Counted from the first letter of the stretch, positions 17,142 to 27,107 are shown. The stretch is DNA of 64,000 bases from an uncultured Christensenella sp. (GCA_949948895.1 CATLHE010000001.1:310001-374000), one strand, 5' to 3'. Program-made: numbers and translations. Notes: generated from the letters alone by a model not told the origin.

Positions 17142-17267
17142 ATGAAAAGACTGCTAGTAGGTTTTGCGGTAGGCGCGCTCACGGGCATAATGACCTATCA
17201 AAAAATGCAAAAGTCCAAGCTTCCCGAAAAAGTATTGGAAGCCGCGCAAGAAAAACTGGAAAAGTAA
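17142..17267 (+). CDS. 41-residue small membrane protein
   Basis: A short plus-strand gene between ruvX and rarA. The ATG has an ideal AAGGAG seven bases upstream. The product starts MKRLLVGFAVGALTGIM, one short hydrophobic, glycine-rich segment, followed by a charged helical end (SKLPEKVLEAAQEKLEK). It resembles the small YtxH-like anchored proteins of Bacillota in general shape, but is too short for a family call. Its stop is 12 bases from the convergent rarA stop. The strong ribosome-binding site and coding-like end argue it is real; no function can be assigned. Confidence 0.65.
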   Translation: MKRLLVGFAVGALTGIMTYQKMQKSKLPEKVLEAAQEKLEK

Positions 17268-17279
17268 ATATCCTCGCCG

Positions 17280-18605
17280 CTAATTTTTACGGCTTTTCTT
17301 CCATTCTTTGATAGCGTCGAGTCGCGCTTTGAACTTGCCCTCGTTGCCCTCTTCCGTAGGCGTATAGTATTCCTTGCCGACAAGAGAATCGGGCAAGCAT
17401 TGCATCGAGGTAAGCCGATCTTGCGCGTCGTGGGCGTACTGATATCCCTTGCCGTACCCCAATTCTTTCATCAGTTTGGTCGGCGCGTTTCTTATCACGA
17501 GCGGCACGGGTTCCGCAAGCATGGTGAGAGCGTCGTTTTTAGCGCGCATATAGGCAACGTCCATTGCGTTCGACTTGGGTACGATAGACATGTAGACGAC
17601 TGCCTCGGTGAGATTGACGGAACACTCGGGCATGCCGATGAAGTGACACGCTTGATACGCCGCGACCGCTATTTCCATGGCGCGCGGGTCGGCAAGACCT
17701 ATATCCTCGCTCGCAAAACGTATAACGCGACGCGCCACGTACAGCGGGTCTTCGCCCGCTTCCAACATTCTCGCCAGCCAATAAACCGCGGCGTCGGGAT
17801 CGGAATTACGCATGGACTTATGCAACGCCGATATGAGATTATAGTGTTCCTCGCCCGTTTTATCATACAGCAACGATTTTTTGGCGGTTATCTGCTCGAC
17901 GGTCTCCATAGTGACGACCGTCTTTTTGCCGTCGAAATCGCCGTTCAAAACAGCCATTTCCAAAGTAGATAACGCGCTTCTGGCGTCGCCGTTGGCAAAC
18001 CCCGCGATCATTTCCAAAACGCCGTCTTCAAACTCTATCTCTTGCTCTCCGAATCCGCGCTCGTCGCTCACCGCACGCTTTAAAAGCTCGCATATCTCGC
18101 CCGTTTCGAGCGCTTTCAAAACGAACACCTTACAGCGCGACAGCAACGCGCCGTTTACCTCGAACGACGGGTTCTCGGTAGTCGCGCCTATCAAAATTAT
18201 ACTGCCTTTTTCCACATACGGCAAAAACGCGTCCTGCTGAGCTTTATTGAACCTGTGGATCTCGTCCACGAACAGTATGGTCTTTTCACCGAACTTTCTG
18301 CCTTTTTCCGCCTGCTCCATGACTTGCTTTATCTCTTTGATACCGCTCGTCACCGCAGAAAAATCTATAAACTGCGCTTTTGTCCTATTTGCGATAATGC
18401 GCGCAAGCGTCGTTTTGCCCACGCCCGGCGGGCCCCAAAATATCATAGAGCCGACCGTATCGTTTTCTATGAGCCGACGCAAAATGCGCCCTTCGCCTAT
18501 CAAATGCTTTTGCCCGCAAAACTCGTCGAACGAGCGCGGTCTGAGCCTTGCCGCGAGCGGCTGCGACGCGTCGCTTTCCAAAAATGTTTTTTGCTCGTAT
18601 ATCAT
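17280..18605 (-). CDS. rarA: Replication-associated recombination protein RarA/MgsA (AAA+ ATPase)
   Basis: A 441-residue clamp-loader-like AAA+ ATPase acting at stalled replication forks. Readable motifs: LAARLRPRSFDEFCGQ at the start, Walker A GPPGVGKTTLAR, Walker B DEIHRFNKAQQDAFLP, sensor 1 GATTENPSFEVN, and the C-terminal tetramerisation region with MPECSVNLTEAVVYM. It overlaps the cysteine desulfurase gene by 4 bases. In Bacillus the orthologue (yrvN) also sits beside an Rrf2 regulator and a cysteine desulfurase. Confidence 0.95.
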   Translation of the reverse strand: MIYEQKTFLESDASQPLAARLRPRSFDEFCGQKHLIGEGRILRRLIENDTVGSMIFWGPPGVGKTTLARIIANRTKAQFIDFSAVTSGIKEIKQVMEQAEKGRKFGEKTILFVDEIHRFNKAQQDAFLPYVEKGSIILIGATTENPSFEVNGALLSRCKVFVLKALETGEICELLKRAVSDERGFGEQEIEFEDGVLEMIAGFANGDARSALSTLEMAVLNGDFDGKKTVVTMETVEQITAKKSLLYDKTGEEHYNLISALHKSMRNSDPDAAVYWLARMLEAGEDPLYVARRVIRFASEDIGLADPRAMEIAVAAYQACHFIGMPECSVNLTEAVVYMSIVPKSNAMDVAYMRAKNDALTMLAEPVPLVIRNAPTKLMKELGYGKGYQYAHDAQDRLTSMQCLPDSLVGKEYYTPTEEGNEGKFKARLDAIKEWKKSRKN

Positions 18606-19750
18606 GCCTTGCCTCCGCCCGCTTTCGCGCTTTTGAGTTTGGCTACCGTCTCGTTTACGATTTTTGCCGCCGCCGCCGCCTGAGCCAATGTAGTGGGTTT
18701 ACCGAACGAAAACCTCACCGCTCCGTCGGCGTTTTTTACTTTCATGGCGGTAAGCGTCGGGGGCGGAACAGCCGAGCCTGCGGAGCACGCCGAGCCGACC
18801 GAACAGCACACGCCTGCAACCGACAAAGCCACTGCGAGCCTGCCGCCGTTTACTCCGTCAAACGCGACCGAAACTATATCGCCCGTTTTACGGGCGTTTT
18901 TTGCGATCACTTCGCCGCAGTCGAGCGCGGATATAAAAGCATTGGACACGGCGTGCGCGTGCGCGTAATACTTGTCATGATCGTTTTGTGCGCGCGACAA
19001 AGCCTCGGCAATCGCCACTGCGCCCGCGACGTCGGCAGTGCCGGCGCGTAGACCGTATTCCTGCGCGCCGCCGTCCAATAACGGCTTGAGTTTGACGCCT
19101 TCTTTTACGTACAGCAGTCCCGTGCCTTTGGGCGCATAAAACTTATGCCCCGACAGACACAGCATATCGACCCCACTGTCCGACACGTCGATATCGACTG
19201 CGTTTGCCGCCTGCACCGCATCGGTAAAGAACAGCGCGCCGTATTTTTTTGCCACCGCGACAAGTTCTTTGATCGGTTGGATCGTTCCGATAATATTATT
19301 GACAGTCATCACGCAAACGAGTTTTGTGTTTTCGTTTACGACTTTCGAAAATGCTTCTGGCGTTATCACGCCGTCGGCATCGGGCATAACGAAATCGACA
19401 AAAACGCCGAGCTCTTTCATTCGTTCCGCACAAGCAAGCACAGAATCGTGTTCGATAGCCGATACAACAATATGATCGCCCGCTTTGACGGGCGCGCATT
19501 TGATTGCCTGATTGACTGCTTCCGTGCCACCCGAAGTAAACACGATGCGGCCGCAACCCTTACCGCCTATAGCGGCAAGCGCGGTGCGCCGAGCACGCTC
19601 AAGTGCCATAGACGCGATCTGTCCCATTATGTGCGACGACGCGGGATTATAAAACGAAGCTCCGAAGTACGGCAGGGCTTCCGCTATTACTTCCGCATCC
19701 ACAGGCGTGGTCGCCGCATAATCCAAATATATAACCGATTTATCCGTCAT
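18602..19750 (-). CDS. nifS: Cysteine desulfurase (NifS/IscS family)
   Basis: A 382-residue PLP enzyme that removes sulfur from cysteine for Fe-S clusters and tRNA thiolation. Readable: LDYAATTPVD at the start, the PLP-contact histidine in VVSAIEHDSVL, the Schiff-base lysine K203 in SGHKFYAPKGTG, and the persulfide cysteine in the SVGSACSAGS loop (C322). It overlaps both the upstream regulator and rarA by 4 bases. No iscU or mnmA partner follows, so the sulfur acceptor is encoded elsewhere. Confidence 0.94.
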   Translation of the reverse strand: MTDKSVIYLDYAATTPVDAEVIAEALPYFGASFYNPASSHIMGQIASMALERARRTALAAIGGKGCGRIVFTSGGTEAVNQAIKCAPVKAGDHIVVSAIEHDSVLACAERMKELGVFVDFVMPDADGVITPEAFSKVVNENTKLVCVMTVNNIIGTIQPIKELVAVAKKYGALFFTDAVQAANAVDIDVSDSGVDMLCLSGHKFYAPKGTGLLYVKEGVKLKPLLDGGAQEYGLRAGTADVAGAVAIAEALSRAQNDHDKYYAHAHAVSNAFISALDCGEVIAKNARKTGDIVSVAFDGVNGGRLAVALSVAGVCCSVGSACSAGSAVPPPTLTAMKVKNADGAVRFSFGKPTTLAQAAAAAKIVNETVAKLKSAKAGGGKA

Positions 19751-20175
19751 GTTCTGCTACCCGCATTATTCGATCCGCAAGCGTCGCGATAATCGTTTAC
19801 TATTTCGCAAAGCGTTATGCCGTCGAACAACTCGTTTATTTGTTTGTTCAGTTTGGTAAACACGTTTCGATTGGGACAATACGGGTCGTCGCATACGCCT
19901 TGCGAACAGCCCGGCAGTTCAAACCCGTCGTCGAGAGCGCGAAGCATATCGCCTACCGTTATTTGTTCGGGCGGACGGGAGAGCACATACCCGCCCGTCT
20001 TGCCTCTATAAGCCTTTACAATATCGCCGCGGCGCAGCATTGCAAGAAGCTGCTCCAAATACTTGATGCTCACGTCAGTTTGCTTTACAAGCTGAGACGC
20101 GCTGAGCGGAGCTTTTGAAATCGCCAGCATAAAACAAAGTCTCATGCCGTTAGACGCTCTCATGGATAATTTCAT
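19747..20175 (-). CDS. iscR: Rrf2-family regulator, IscR-like (Fe-S sensing)
   Basis: A 142-residue Rrf2 winged-helix repressor. The helix-turn-helix (LSASQLVKQTDVSIKYLEQLL) and wing (AYRGKTGGYVLSRP) are typical. Three cysteines in CSQGVCDDPYC (CX4CX4C) match the cluster-binding place of IscR rather than CymR, which lacks them. Being first in the operon with the desulfurase suggests feedback control of sulfur or Fe-S supply. The ATG at 20175 has AAGGAGA seven bases upstream; an upstream in-frame start at 20196 has no such site. Confidence 0.9.
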   Translation of the reverse strand: MKLSMRASNGMRLCFMLAISKAPLSASQLVKQTDVSIKYLEQLLAMLRRGDIVKAYRGKTGGYVLSRPPEQITVGDMLRALDDGFELPGCSQGVCDDPYCPNRNVFTKLNKQINELFDGITLCEIVNDYRDACGSNNAGSRT

Positions 20176-20199
20176 GCCTGTCTCCTTTGTCTGCAAATA

Positions 20200-20228
20200 A
20201 GTATACTACCGCGTAAGACTATTGTCAA
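20200..20228 (-). promoter_or_regulatory. Promoter of the iscR-nifS-rarA operon
   Basis: Minus-strand consensus -35 TTGACA (20223-20228), 17-bp spacer, -10 TATACT (20200-20205). The palindrome AGTATACT overlaps the -10. Repression by the first gene product is likely but not shown. Confidence 0.85.
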
Positions 20229-20302
20229 CTTAATTCCTATCCGCCGAAAATACTATAAACAATGCGGGATATAACTTTAATAGACTTACTGCTTCGCGCT
20301 AT

Positions 20303-20336
20303 AAAAAACTCTCTCGGGTTTTGCCGAAAGAGTTTT
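20303..20336 (-). terminator. Intrinsic terminator after glyA
   Basis: A 13-bp stem with one mismatch (20324-20336 with 20305-20317), six-base loop, running into a U-rich tail on the minus strand. It ends the hslV-to-glyA operon. Confidence 0.85.
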
Positions 20337-20354
20337 GTTTCCGAATATAATCGG

Positions 20355-21596
20355 TTAAGCTTTTACTCCGCCGTAAAGCGGGAATTTGTCGGTGAGCGTT
20401 TTCACTCTCGCAAGGATATCGGCTTTTGCGCTCTCGCCTTTTTGGATGGCGTCGGCTATGCAATCGCCTATGACCTTCATTTCCGCCTCGCCCATGCCGC
20501 GCGTAGTGACTGCGGGCGTGCCGATACGAATACCCGACGTTTTGGACGGCGGCAGCGGATCGAACGGGATAGCGTTTTTATTGACGGTTATATTGCACTC
20601 ATCTAAAAGCGTTTCGAGTTCTTTGCCCGTTACGCTTTCAAGTTTTACCAGCATAAGGTGATTGTCGGTTCCGCCCGATACGAGCTTTATGCCTCGCGCG
20701 CCGAGCGCCGAAGCCAGAGCCTTGGCGTTTTTAGCGACGTTCTTTTGATACGTTTTAAACTCGGGCGCGGCGGCTTCTTTAAACGCGACCGCTTTTGCCG
20801 CTATTATATGTTCGAGCGGACCGCCCTGCGTTCCCGGGAACACCGCTTTATCGATCGCTTTTGCATATTGTTCTTTACACAAGATCATGCCGCCGCGAGG
20901 ACCTCTCAGCGTTTTGTGCGTGGTCGTAGTGACTATATCGGCATACTCGACGGGATTGGGATGTAGCCCCGCAGCGACAAGCCCCGCTATGTGCGCCATA
21001 TCCACCATGAGCACCGCGCCCACTTCGTCGGCGATCCTTCTGAACTCTTTAAAGTCTATGACGCGCGGATAAGCCGACGCTCCCGCAAGTATAAGCTTCG
21101 GCTTACATTCTCTGGCGATACGCTCCACTTCGGCGTAATCGATGGTCTCCGTTTTTTCGTCGACGCCGTACGGCACTACGTTATAGTACCGTCCCGAATA
21201 GTTCACCTTGGAGCCGTGCGTAAGATGTCCGCCGTGCGCAAGATTCATGCCCATATACGTGTCGCCCGGCTGCAACACCGCATAAAACACCGCATGGTTG
21301 GCGTTTGCGCCGCAGTGCGGCTGAACGTTGGCGTGCTCCGCGCCGAACAACGCTTTCGCGCGTTCTATCGCGAGCGTTTCTACCTCGTCTACGTATTCGC
21401 AACCGCCGTAATAACGCTTTTGCGGATAGCCCTCGGCATACTTATTTGTCAGATGCGAACCTGCCGCCGCAAGAACCGCTTCGGATACGAAATTTTCGCT
21501 CGCGATAAGCTCGATCTTGGAGCGCTGACGGCAAAGCTCTTTTTTCATGCTCGCCGCAACTTCGGGGTCGATTTTTTCAATAACGTCAAGTTCCAT
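20355..21596 (-). CDS. glyA: Serine hydroxymethyltransferase
   Basis: A 413-residue PLP enzyme interconverting serine and glycine with tetrahydrofolate, the main source of one-carbon units. Family signature with the PLP lysine: [36 protein letters not shown] and [13 protein letters not shown] are also intact. AAAGGAG precedes the ATG at 21596; a longer reading (21674) overlaps the upstream gene and is rejected. Last gene of its operon. Confidence 0.96.
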   Translation of the reverse strand: MELDVIEKIDPEVAASMKKELCRQRSKIELIASENFVSEAVLAAAGSHLTNKYAEGYPQKRYYGGCEYVDEVETLAIERAKALFGAEHANVQPHCGANANHAVFYAVLQPGDTYMGMNLAHGGHLTHGSKVNYSGRYYNVVPYGVDEKTETIDYAEVERIARECKPKLILAGASAYPRVIDFKEFRRIADEVGAVLMVDMAHIAGLVAAGLHPNPVEYADIVTTTTHKTLRGPRGGMILCKEQYAKAIDKAVFPGTQGGPLEHIIAAKAVAFKEAAAPEFKTYQKNVAKNAKALASALGARGIKLVSGGTDNHLMLVKLESVTGKELETLLDECNITVNKNAIPFDPLPPSKTSGIRIGTPAVTTRGMGEAEMKVIGDCIADAIQKGESAKADILARVKTLTDKFPLYGGVKA

Positions 21597-21597
21597 G

Positions 21598-22086
21598 TTA
21601 TTCTCCTTTGCTATTATCTTGGGTTTCGGTAGCAATAGCGTCATTCGTTTCTGTCTGTGCGTCTCTCTCATCAAGCTGAGCGGAGCGCGTTTCGTCGTAC
21701 AGCCCGACTATCCTCGGTATGACTCCGTCGCGACGCCTGTAAGCTCTATCGATAAGCCACGCCGCAATAAGTCCGATAACGAGCCCTGCCGCCGCAAGCC
21801 CGACTTGAAGCCAAAGTCCGCCCGATAAACCGATGAGCGCGCCGAGCACAATAAACAAAATGGGCAATGCGTAGATCAGTAAAGCGCCTGCGCCGACTGA
21901 CACTGTCGGCATTTCCGCGACTACGGTATCGCCGACATTGACTGCGATATCCGACTTAGCGGGAACGACCAGAGTGTTTTTACGGTTGAACGCGCAGATC
22001 TTGCAGTTTTCGCAACGCTCGTTACGTTTAAGCTCGACGTACACGCCGCACTTACCGACTTTTTTTACCGTGCAGATCTCCGTCAT
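21598..22086 (-). CDS. RseC/MucC family membrane protein (SoxR-reducing system)
   Basis: A 162-residue protein with an N-terminal beta domain, the motif CENCKIC (CX2CX2C) plus an earlier cysteine, then two membrane helices (about 68-88 and 92-112) and a charged C-terminal tail. The arrangement matches RseC/MucC (PF04246), described as part of a membrane redox system with Rnf/Rsx-type complexes. No Rnf genes are in the window. It lies directly between tcdA and glyA, overlapping tcdA by 4 bases. Confidence 0.85.
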   Translation of the reverse strand: MTEICTVKKVGKCGVYVELKRNERCENCKICAFNRKNTLVVPAKSDIAVNVGDTVVAEMPTVSVGAGALLIYALPILFIVLGALIGLSGGLWLQVGLAAAGLVIGLIAAWLIDRAYRRRDGVIPRIVGLYDETRSAQLDERDAQTETNDAIATETQDNSKGE

Positions 22087-22769
22087 AAGCTTATAAGCTC
22101 CTTAAGCGCATGGTTGGCTATCATCGCGCCCATTACGAGCGGCGGCGCCGCAAACGATGCGGGAGCTCCCGCTTTTATGAGCGGCGGCGACTTTGCGCAA
22201 GCCACAGTGAGCGAGCGTATCTTGTCTTTGAGCGCGTGCCGCATCGCTCTCGCAAACGGGTCGTATTGGGTCTTAAAAAGATCGGTTATCTCAAAATCGC
22301 AGTCGATTCGGTTTCCCGCGCCCATAGCCGATATTATCGGCACGCCCGCCGCTTTACAAGCGAGAATGAGCGCTACCTTTCCTTTTACGTCGTCTATCGC
22401 GTCGACGCAGTAGGAATACCCGTCTTTAACTATATCAGCCGCGTTCTCCGCCGTAATATACTCGTTGAGCGCAACGACTTCGGCATCGCCGTTTATCTCC
22501 TTGACTCTCGCCTTTGCGACTTCCGCTTTGCTCTTGCCTACGCTAAGCTCCGTACACAGTATTTGGCGGTTGAGGTTTGTCTCGTCGAAAACGTCGCCGT
22601 CCATAAGCGTAAGAGCGCCTATGCCGCCGCGAGCAAGCGTCTCGACCGCCGCGCCGCCCACGCCGCCGAGCCCGACTACGAGCACGCGCGAACTTTTAAG
22701 CCGCGCGACGTTATCCGCGCCTATAAGCGCTTCCGTCCTGTCAAATCTTTTCGACAATTTTAAGTCCAA
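22083..22769 (-). CDS. tcdA: tRNA threonylcarbamoyladenosine dehydratase (TcdA, ThiF/E1-like)
   Basis: A 228-residue ThiF-fold enzyme that cyclises t6A37 to ct6A in ANN-decoding tRNAs. The ATP-binding loop GLGGVGGAAVETLARGG, the DGDVFDETNLNRQ adenylation motif and the CVDAIDDVKGKVAL segment are visible. It lacks the C-terminal hydrophobic tail of the E. coli protein. Its start lies inside the end of aspS (29-base overlap). hisS-aspS-tcdA order also occurs in Bacillus (tcdA = yrvM). Confidence 0.91.
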   Translation of the reverse strand: MDLKLSKRFDRTEALIGADNVARLKSSRVLVVGLGGVGGAAVETLARGGIGALTLMDGDVFDETNLNRQILCTELSVGKSKAEVAKARVKEINGDAEVVALNEYITAENAADIVKDGYSYCVDAIDDVKGKVALILACKAAGVPIISAMGAGNRIDCDFEITDLFKTQYDPFARAMRHALKDKIRSLTVACAKSPPLIKAGAPASFAAPPLVMGAMIANHALKELISL

Positions 22770-24534
22770 GCTCTTCGGTCTGTTTTTTATCGACCGCGGC
22801 GGGCGCCTGCGTCATCATGTCGGACGCATTTTGTATTTTGGGGAATGCGATAACGTCTTTTATGTTATCGGTGCCCGCAAGCATCATTACAAGCCTGTCG
22901 AACCCGAACGCAAGCCCGCCGTGCGGCGGCGCGCCGTAGTTGAACGCGTTTACAAAAAACCCGAAACGTTCTTCGATCTGCGCGTCCGTAAAGCCCAATG
23001 CGTTGAATATGCGTTTTTGAAGTTCGCGGTCATGTATACGCAAACTGCCGCCGCCCGATTCCTCGCCGTTTATTACGAGGTCGTACGCCGCGGCGCGCAC
23101 TCTTGCGGGGTCGCTTTCCAAATATTTGAGATCGGCTTCGTACGGCATAGTAAACGGGTGATGCATCGCCATATACCGTTTTTCCTCGTCGCTCCACTCG
23201 AACATGGGGAAATCGACTATCCACAAAACGTCGAACTTGGATTTATCTATAAGATCGCCAATCTCCGCCAAGTGCAGTCTCAGCGCGCCGAGCGTTTTAA
23301 ATACCACTTCGTCCTTGTCCGCGCAGAACAACAGTATATCGCCCGGCTTTGCATCGGCGCGTTTGAGTATGGCGTCTACCGTCTCTTTGGACATGAATTT
23401 CGTAATGGACGAAAGAAGCTCGCCGTTTTTACGCACCGATATCCATGCAAGACCTTTCGCTTTATACGTCTTGACCCACTCGCCGAGCGCGTCTATATCG
23501 CGGCGCGACAGAATGAGGTTGTCCTCGTCGACAAAGCCTTTGGCATTTATGAGCCTTACGCTTCCGCCTTTCATGCCGACGGCGCGCTCAAACACCTGAA
23601 AACCGCAGTCCTTGACCAGATCGGAAATATCGGTTATTTCCAAGCCGAACCGCGTATCGGGCTTATCCGAGCCGAATCGACGCATAGCTTCGTCGTACGG
23701 CATTTGTCTTACCGTCTCGGGAAGCTTGACGCCGCCGCATTTATCGAATATCTCGCGCACCAAGCCGTACGCAGTGCTCATGACCTGCTGTTGCGTCACG
23801 AACGACATTTCCATATCGATCTGAGTAAACTCGGGCTGACGGTTCGCGCGAAGGTCCTCGTCGCGGAAGCATCTCGCTATCTGAAAATATCTGTCAGTTC
23901 CCGCAAGCATCAAAAGCTGTTTATAAAGCTGAGGCGACTGCGGCAACGCATAGAACGCGCCGTTTTTTATGCGCGACGGCACGAGATAGTCGCGCGCGCC
24001 TTCGGGTGTGGACTTGCCGAGGTACGGCGTTTCCACTTCCCAAAATCCGTTGCGATGAAAGTAATCGCGAGCAACGTACATCATCTCGCTGCGAAGCCTG
24101 AGTATCTCCGTCATTTTTTCGGTACGAAGATCGAGATAACGGTATTTGAGCCGCGTCATCTCGTTTACTCCGTCGGCGTCGTCTATGGCAAACGGCGGAG
24201 TATCTGCGGTAGCCAATATCTCGAGATCGCTCGCAAGCACTTCGAGCGTGCCCGTTTTGAGATTGGCGTTTATCGTCTCGTCGCTACGTCGTCTGAGCTT
24301 TCCCGTTATGGCAAGCACGTACTCACTGCGCACCTTTTCCGCCAAGGCAAAATCCTTTATCTTGGACGCGTCGAAAACAACTTGAAGTATGCCCGTGCGG
24401 TCGCGAAGATCGACGAATATCAATCCGCCGAAATCCCGACGCTTTGCCGCCCAACCCTTGACAGTTACGGTCTTACCGATGTCATTTTCGGTCACGTCGG
24501 TACAGTAATTTGTTCTGTCGCCTATTTTTGTCAT
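22741..24534 (-). CDS. aspS: Aspartyl-tRNA synthetase
   Basis: A 597-residue class IIb synthetase of bacterial length. It has the N-terminal anticodon-binding OB fold (GWAAKRRDFGGLIFVDLRD), motif 2 (FRDEDLRANRQPEFTQID), the bacterial GAD insertion, and motif 3 (GLAFGFDRLVMML). Residues that would separate discriminating from non-discriminating enzymes cannot be settled by eye. It overlaps hisS by 4 bases. Confidence 0.97.
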   Translation of the reverse strand: MTKIGDRTNYCTDVTENDIGKTVTVKGWAAKRRDFGGLIFVDLRDRTGILQVVFDASKIKDFALAEKVRSEYVLAITGKLRRRSDETINANLKTGTLEVLASDLEILATADTPPFAIDDADGVNEMTRLKYRYLDLRTEKMTEILRLRSEMMYVARDYFHRNGFWEVETPYLGKSTPEGARDYLVPSRIKNGAFYALPQSPQLYKQLLMLAGTDRYFQIARCFRDEDLRANRQPEFTQIDMEMSFVTQQQVMSTAYGLVREIFDKCGGVKLPETVRQMPYDEAMRRFGSDKPDTRFGLEITDISDLVKDCGFQVFERAVGMKGGSVRLINAKGFVDEDNLILSRRDIDALGEWVKTYKAKGLAWISVRKNGELLSSITKFMSKETVDAILKRADAKPGDILLFCADKDEVVFKTLGALRLHLAEIGDLIDKSKFDVLWIVDFPMFEWSDEEKRYMAMHHPFTMPYEADLKYLESDPARVRAAAYDLVINGEESGGGSLRIHDRELQKRIFNALGFTDAQIEERFGFFVNAFNYGAPPHGGLAFGFDRLVMMLAGTDNIKDVIAFPKIQNASDMMTQAPAAVDKKQTEELGLKIVEKI

Positions 24535-25784
24535 AATATGCTCCTCAATACCAAACCCGATATTTTATCCGATATATCGTTTTTGAGAACGGTCTCCGTC
24601 GAGCCGTCGTCCATATTTTTTACAATGTACGTATCGCCCGTCAACTCGCTCTCGCCTATTGTTATCACGTATTTGAATTTTTGCTTATCCGCGTACTTGA
24701 ACTGCGCTTTGAGACTTTTACCCATAAGGTCGCATTCGGCGCTTACGCTTTTTTTACGCAACTCGCCGACAAGCACGCGACATTCGGTGCGCGCCGCGTC
24801 GCACTGAGCGGCGACAAACACGGTCGGTCGCGGCATTTCAAACTCGATGCCGCTTTTTTCAGCCGCCGCTATCAACCGCTCTATACCGCTGCCGAACCCG
24901 ACGCACGGCGTAGGTTTTCCGCCGAGCTGTTCGCACATGCCGTCGTAACGACCGCCGCCCATAACGGCAAGCGAACCGTACTCGAACTCGAATACCGTTC
25001 TCGTGTAATAATCGAGCCCGCGAACGAGATTGCCGTCAAACACGTACTTTACATTGTTTGCATCAAGCCCCGACAATACGGACTCATTGTGCGTGCGGCA
25101 CTCGTCGCATAAGTAATCGCTTATTTTGGGCGCGGACTTATAAAGCTCTTTGCACGACGGGATTTTGCAATCAAGTGCGCGGAGCGGATTGACTTCCGAG
25201 CGCCGCTTGCAGTCGCCGCATATCTCGTTATGATGTTGTTTTAAAAACTCGCGAAGCGCGGCGTTATACTGCTTTCTGCACTCGGGGCAACCTATCGAAT
25301 TGATCTTAAGCGTGAGGTCTTTAAAGCCGAGTTTATTCAAAAAGTCGCGCGCCATGCAGATAAGCTCCACGTCGAACTCGGGACGGGAACTCCCGAAAAA
25401 CTCCGCGCCGAACTGAAAATGCTCGCGATATCTGCCCGCCTGCGGTTGTTCGTAGCGGTACAGCGATTCTATATAATAAGTTTTGAGCGGCAAGCTCTCT
25501 CCGAGGTTATGCTCTATAAACGCGCGCATAGCGCCCGCCGTACCCTCCGGACGGAGCGCCATTCTGCGCCCGCCTTTGTCCTCGAAAATGTACATTTCTT
25601 TATTGACTATATCCGTGCTGTCGCCGATAGAACGCAAATACAGATCCGCGCTCTCGAATACGGGCGTGCGAATCTGCTTGGCATTGTACAGCTTAGCCAC
25701 GGCGTGCGCCGCGTCTTCCACCGCCCGCCATTTGTAGCTGTCTGCGGGCAACATGTCGTTTGTGCCTTTGGGTGCGTTTATCAT
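24531..25784 (-). CDS. hisS: Histidyl-tRNA synthetase
   Basis: A 417-residue class IIa synthetase. PKGTNDMLP at the start, motif 2 near LYRYEQPQAGRYREHFQF, the histidine-A loop FDGNLVRGLDYYTRTVFE, and a C-terminal anticodon-binding domain. Cysteine pairs at about 163-195 and 210-230 (SIGCPECR, CGDC, CDECR) sit in the insertion domain, as in some clostridial enzymes. It follows hslU by 9 bases, where Bacillus has codY. Confidence 0.96.
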   Translation of the reverse strand: MINAPKGTNDMLPADSYKWRAVEDAAHAVAKLYNAKQIRTPVFESADLYLRSIGDSTDIVNKEMYIFEDKGGRRMALRPEGTAGAMRAFIEHNLGESLPLKTYYIESLYRYEQPQAGRYREHFQFGAEFFGSSRPEFDVELICMARDFLNKLGFKDLTLKINSIGCPECRKQYNAALREFLKQHHNEICGDCKRRSEVNPLRALDCKIPSCKELYKSAPKISDYLCDECRTHNESVLSGLDANNVKYVFDGNLVRGLDYYTRTVFEFEYGSLAVMGGGRYDGMCEQLGGKPTPCVGFGSGIERLIAAAEKSGIEFEMPRPTVFVAAQCDAARTECRVLVGELRKKSVSAECDLMGKSLKAQFKYADKQKFKYVITIGESELTGDTYIVKNMDDGSTETVLKNDISDKISGLVLRSIL

Positions 25785-25793
25785 AACGTTCCT

Positions 25794-27107
25794 TTACAGA
25801 ATGTACTTTTTGAGATCGTGTTCGGAGATTTCTTTGGACATATGCTCGCGAACGTACGCTCTGTCGACTTTGACGTCGATCAGCGGGTTGTTGCCGTCCG
25901 CGTTAAAGCTTATGTCTTCCAACAGACTTTCCATAACGGTGTGCAAACGTCGCGCGCCTATATCCTCGCCCGTCTCGTTTTCGAGTACGGCTATCCTGCT
26001 CATTTCCTCTATCGCGTCGGGAGTAAACGTGAGGTTTATGTTTTCTACCGACAACATAGCCGCGTACTGACGCGTAACGGCGTTTTCGGGCTCGGTGAAT
26101 ATCTTTACGAAGTCGTCGAACGAGAGCGACTGCAAGTCTACGCGTATGGGGAAACGCCCCTGAAGTTCGGGAATAAGATCGGTGACGCTGCTTATCTGGA
26201 ACGCGCCCGACGCTATGAAAAGTATATAGTCGGTCTTTATCGCGCCGTACTTGGTCATGACGGTACAACCCTCGACTATGGGAAGTATGTCGCGCTGAAC
26301 GCCCTCGCGCGACACGTCTATACCGCCGCCCGAGCCCTTTCTCTGCGCGATCTTATCTATCTCGTCTATAAATATAATGCCGTCCTCTTGCGCGCGGCGC
26401 ACGCCCTCCGCCTTGATAGCGTCCATATCGAGCAGTCTTTCGCTTTCCTCTTCCATATACAAAGCCAAGGCTTCTTCGACGGATACTTTACGGCGTTTTT
26501 TGCGCTGAGGGAGCAACCCACCGAGCATTTCGCCGAGATTGAGATCGATCTGCATGCCGGGCATCGCCTCTATCTGCGGCGCGCGCTCGGCTACTTCTAT
26601 TTCTATCGTAAGTTTATTGAGTTTGCCGTCGTGGAGCTCGTCGGTCACTTGCGCTTTGAGCACAGATTCCGCTATATCCGAATTGGATTTTTTACGGGCT
26701 TTGACCACGGCGTCTATTATCTTTTGCTCGGCAAAGCCGCGTGCCTTGCTCTCGACCACCGCCATCTGCTCTTCTTTGACGAGGTGGACAGCCGTTTCCG
26801 CAAGATCGCGTATCATCGATTCCACGTCGCGCCCGACGTACCCGACCTCGGTATACTTTGTCGCTTCCACCTTGATAAACGGCGCTTTGACTATTTTTGC
26901 GAGCCGTCTTGCTATCTCCGTTTTACCAACGCCCGTCGGACCTTTCATGATAATGTTTTTGGGCATTATCTCTTCGCGCACCGATTCGGGGAGCTTGCTT
27001 CTGCGATAGCGGTTTCTGAGCGCGATCGCAACGGCGCGTTTTGCCTGCGCCTGTCCGATTATATATCGGTCGAGCTCGGCTACTATCTGTTTGGGAGTGA
27101 GTTCCAT
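25794..27107 (-). CDS. hslU: HslU (ClpY) ATPase of the HslUV protease
   Basis: A 437-residue AAA+ unfoldase partner of HslV. The start LTPKQIVAELDRYIIGQ is followed by Walker A GPTGVGKTEIARRLA, the GYVGRDVES pore loop, the variable I domain (about 110-230), Walker B IIFIDEIDKI, and sensor 2 GARRLHTVMESLLEDISF. The C-terminal end LKKYIL should dock into HslV. The ATG overlaps the hslV stop (TAATG). Confidence 0.97.
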   Translation of the reverse strand: MELTPKQIVAELDRYIIGQAQAKRAVAIALRNRYRRSKLPESVREEIMPKNIIMKGPTGVGKTEIARRLAKIVKAPFIKVEATKYTEVGYVGRDVESMIRDLAETAVHLVKEEQMAVVESKARGFAEQKIIDAVVKARKKSNSDIAESVLKAQVTDELHDGKLNKLTIEIEVAERAPQIEAMPGMQIDLNLGEMLGGLLPQRKKRRKVSVEEALALYMEEESERLLDMDAIKAEGVRRAQEDGIIFIDEIDKIAQRKGSGGGIDVSREGVQRDILPIVEGCTVMTKYGAIKTDYILFIASGAFQISSVTDLIPELQGRFPIRVDLQSLSFDDFVKIFTEPENAVTRQYAAMLSVENINLTFTPDAIEEMSRIAVLENETGEDIGARRLHTVMESLLEDISFNADGNNPLIDVKVDRAYVREHMSKEISEHDLKKYIL

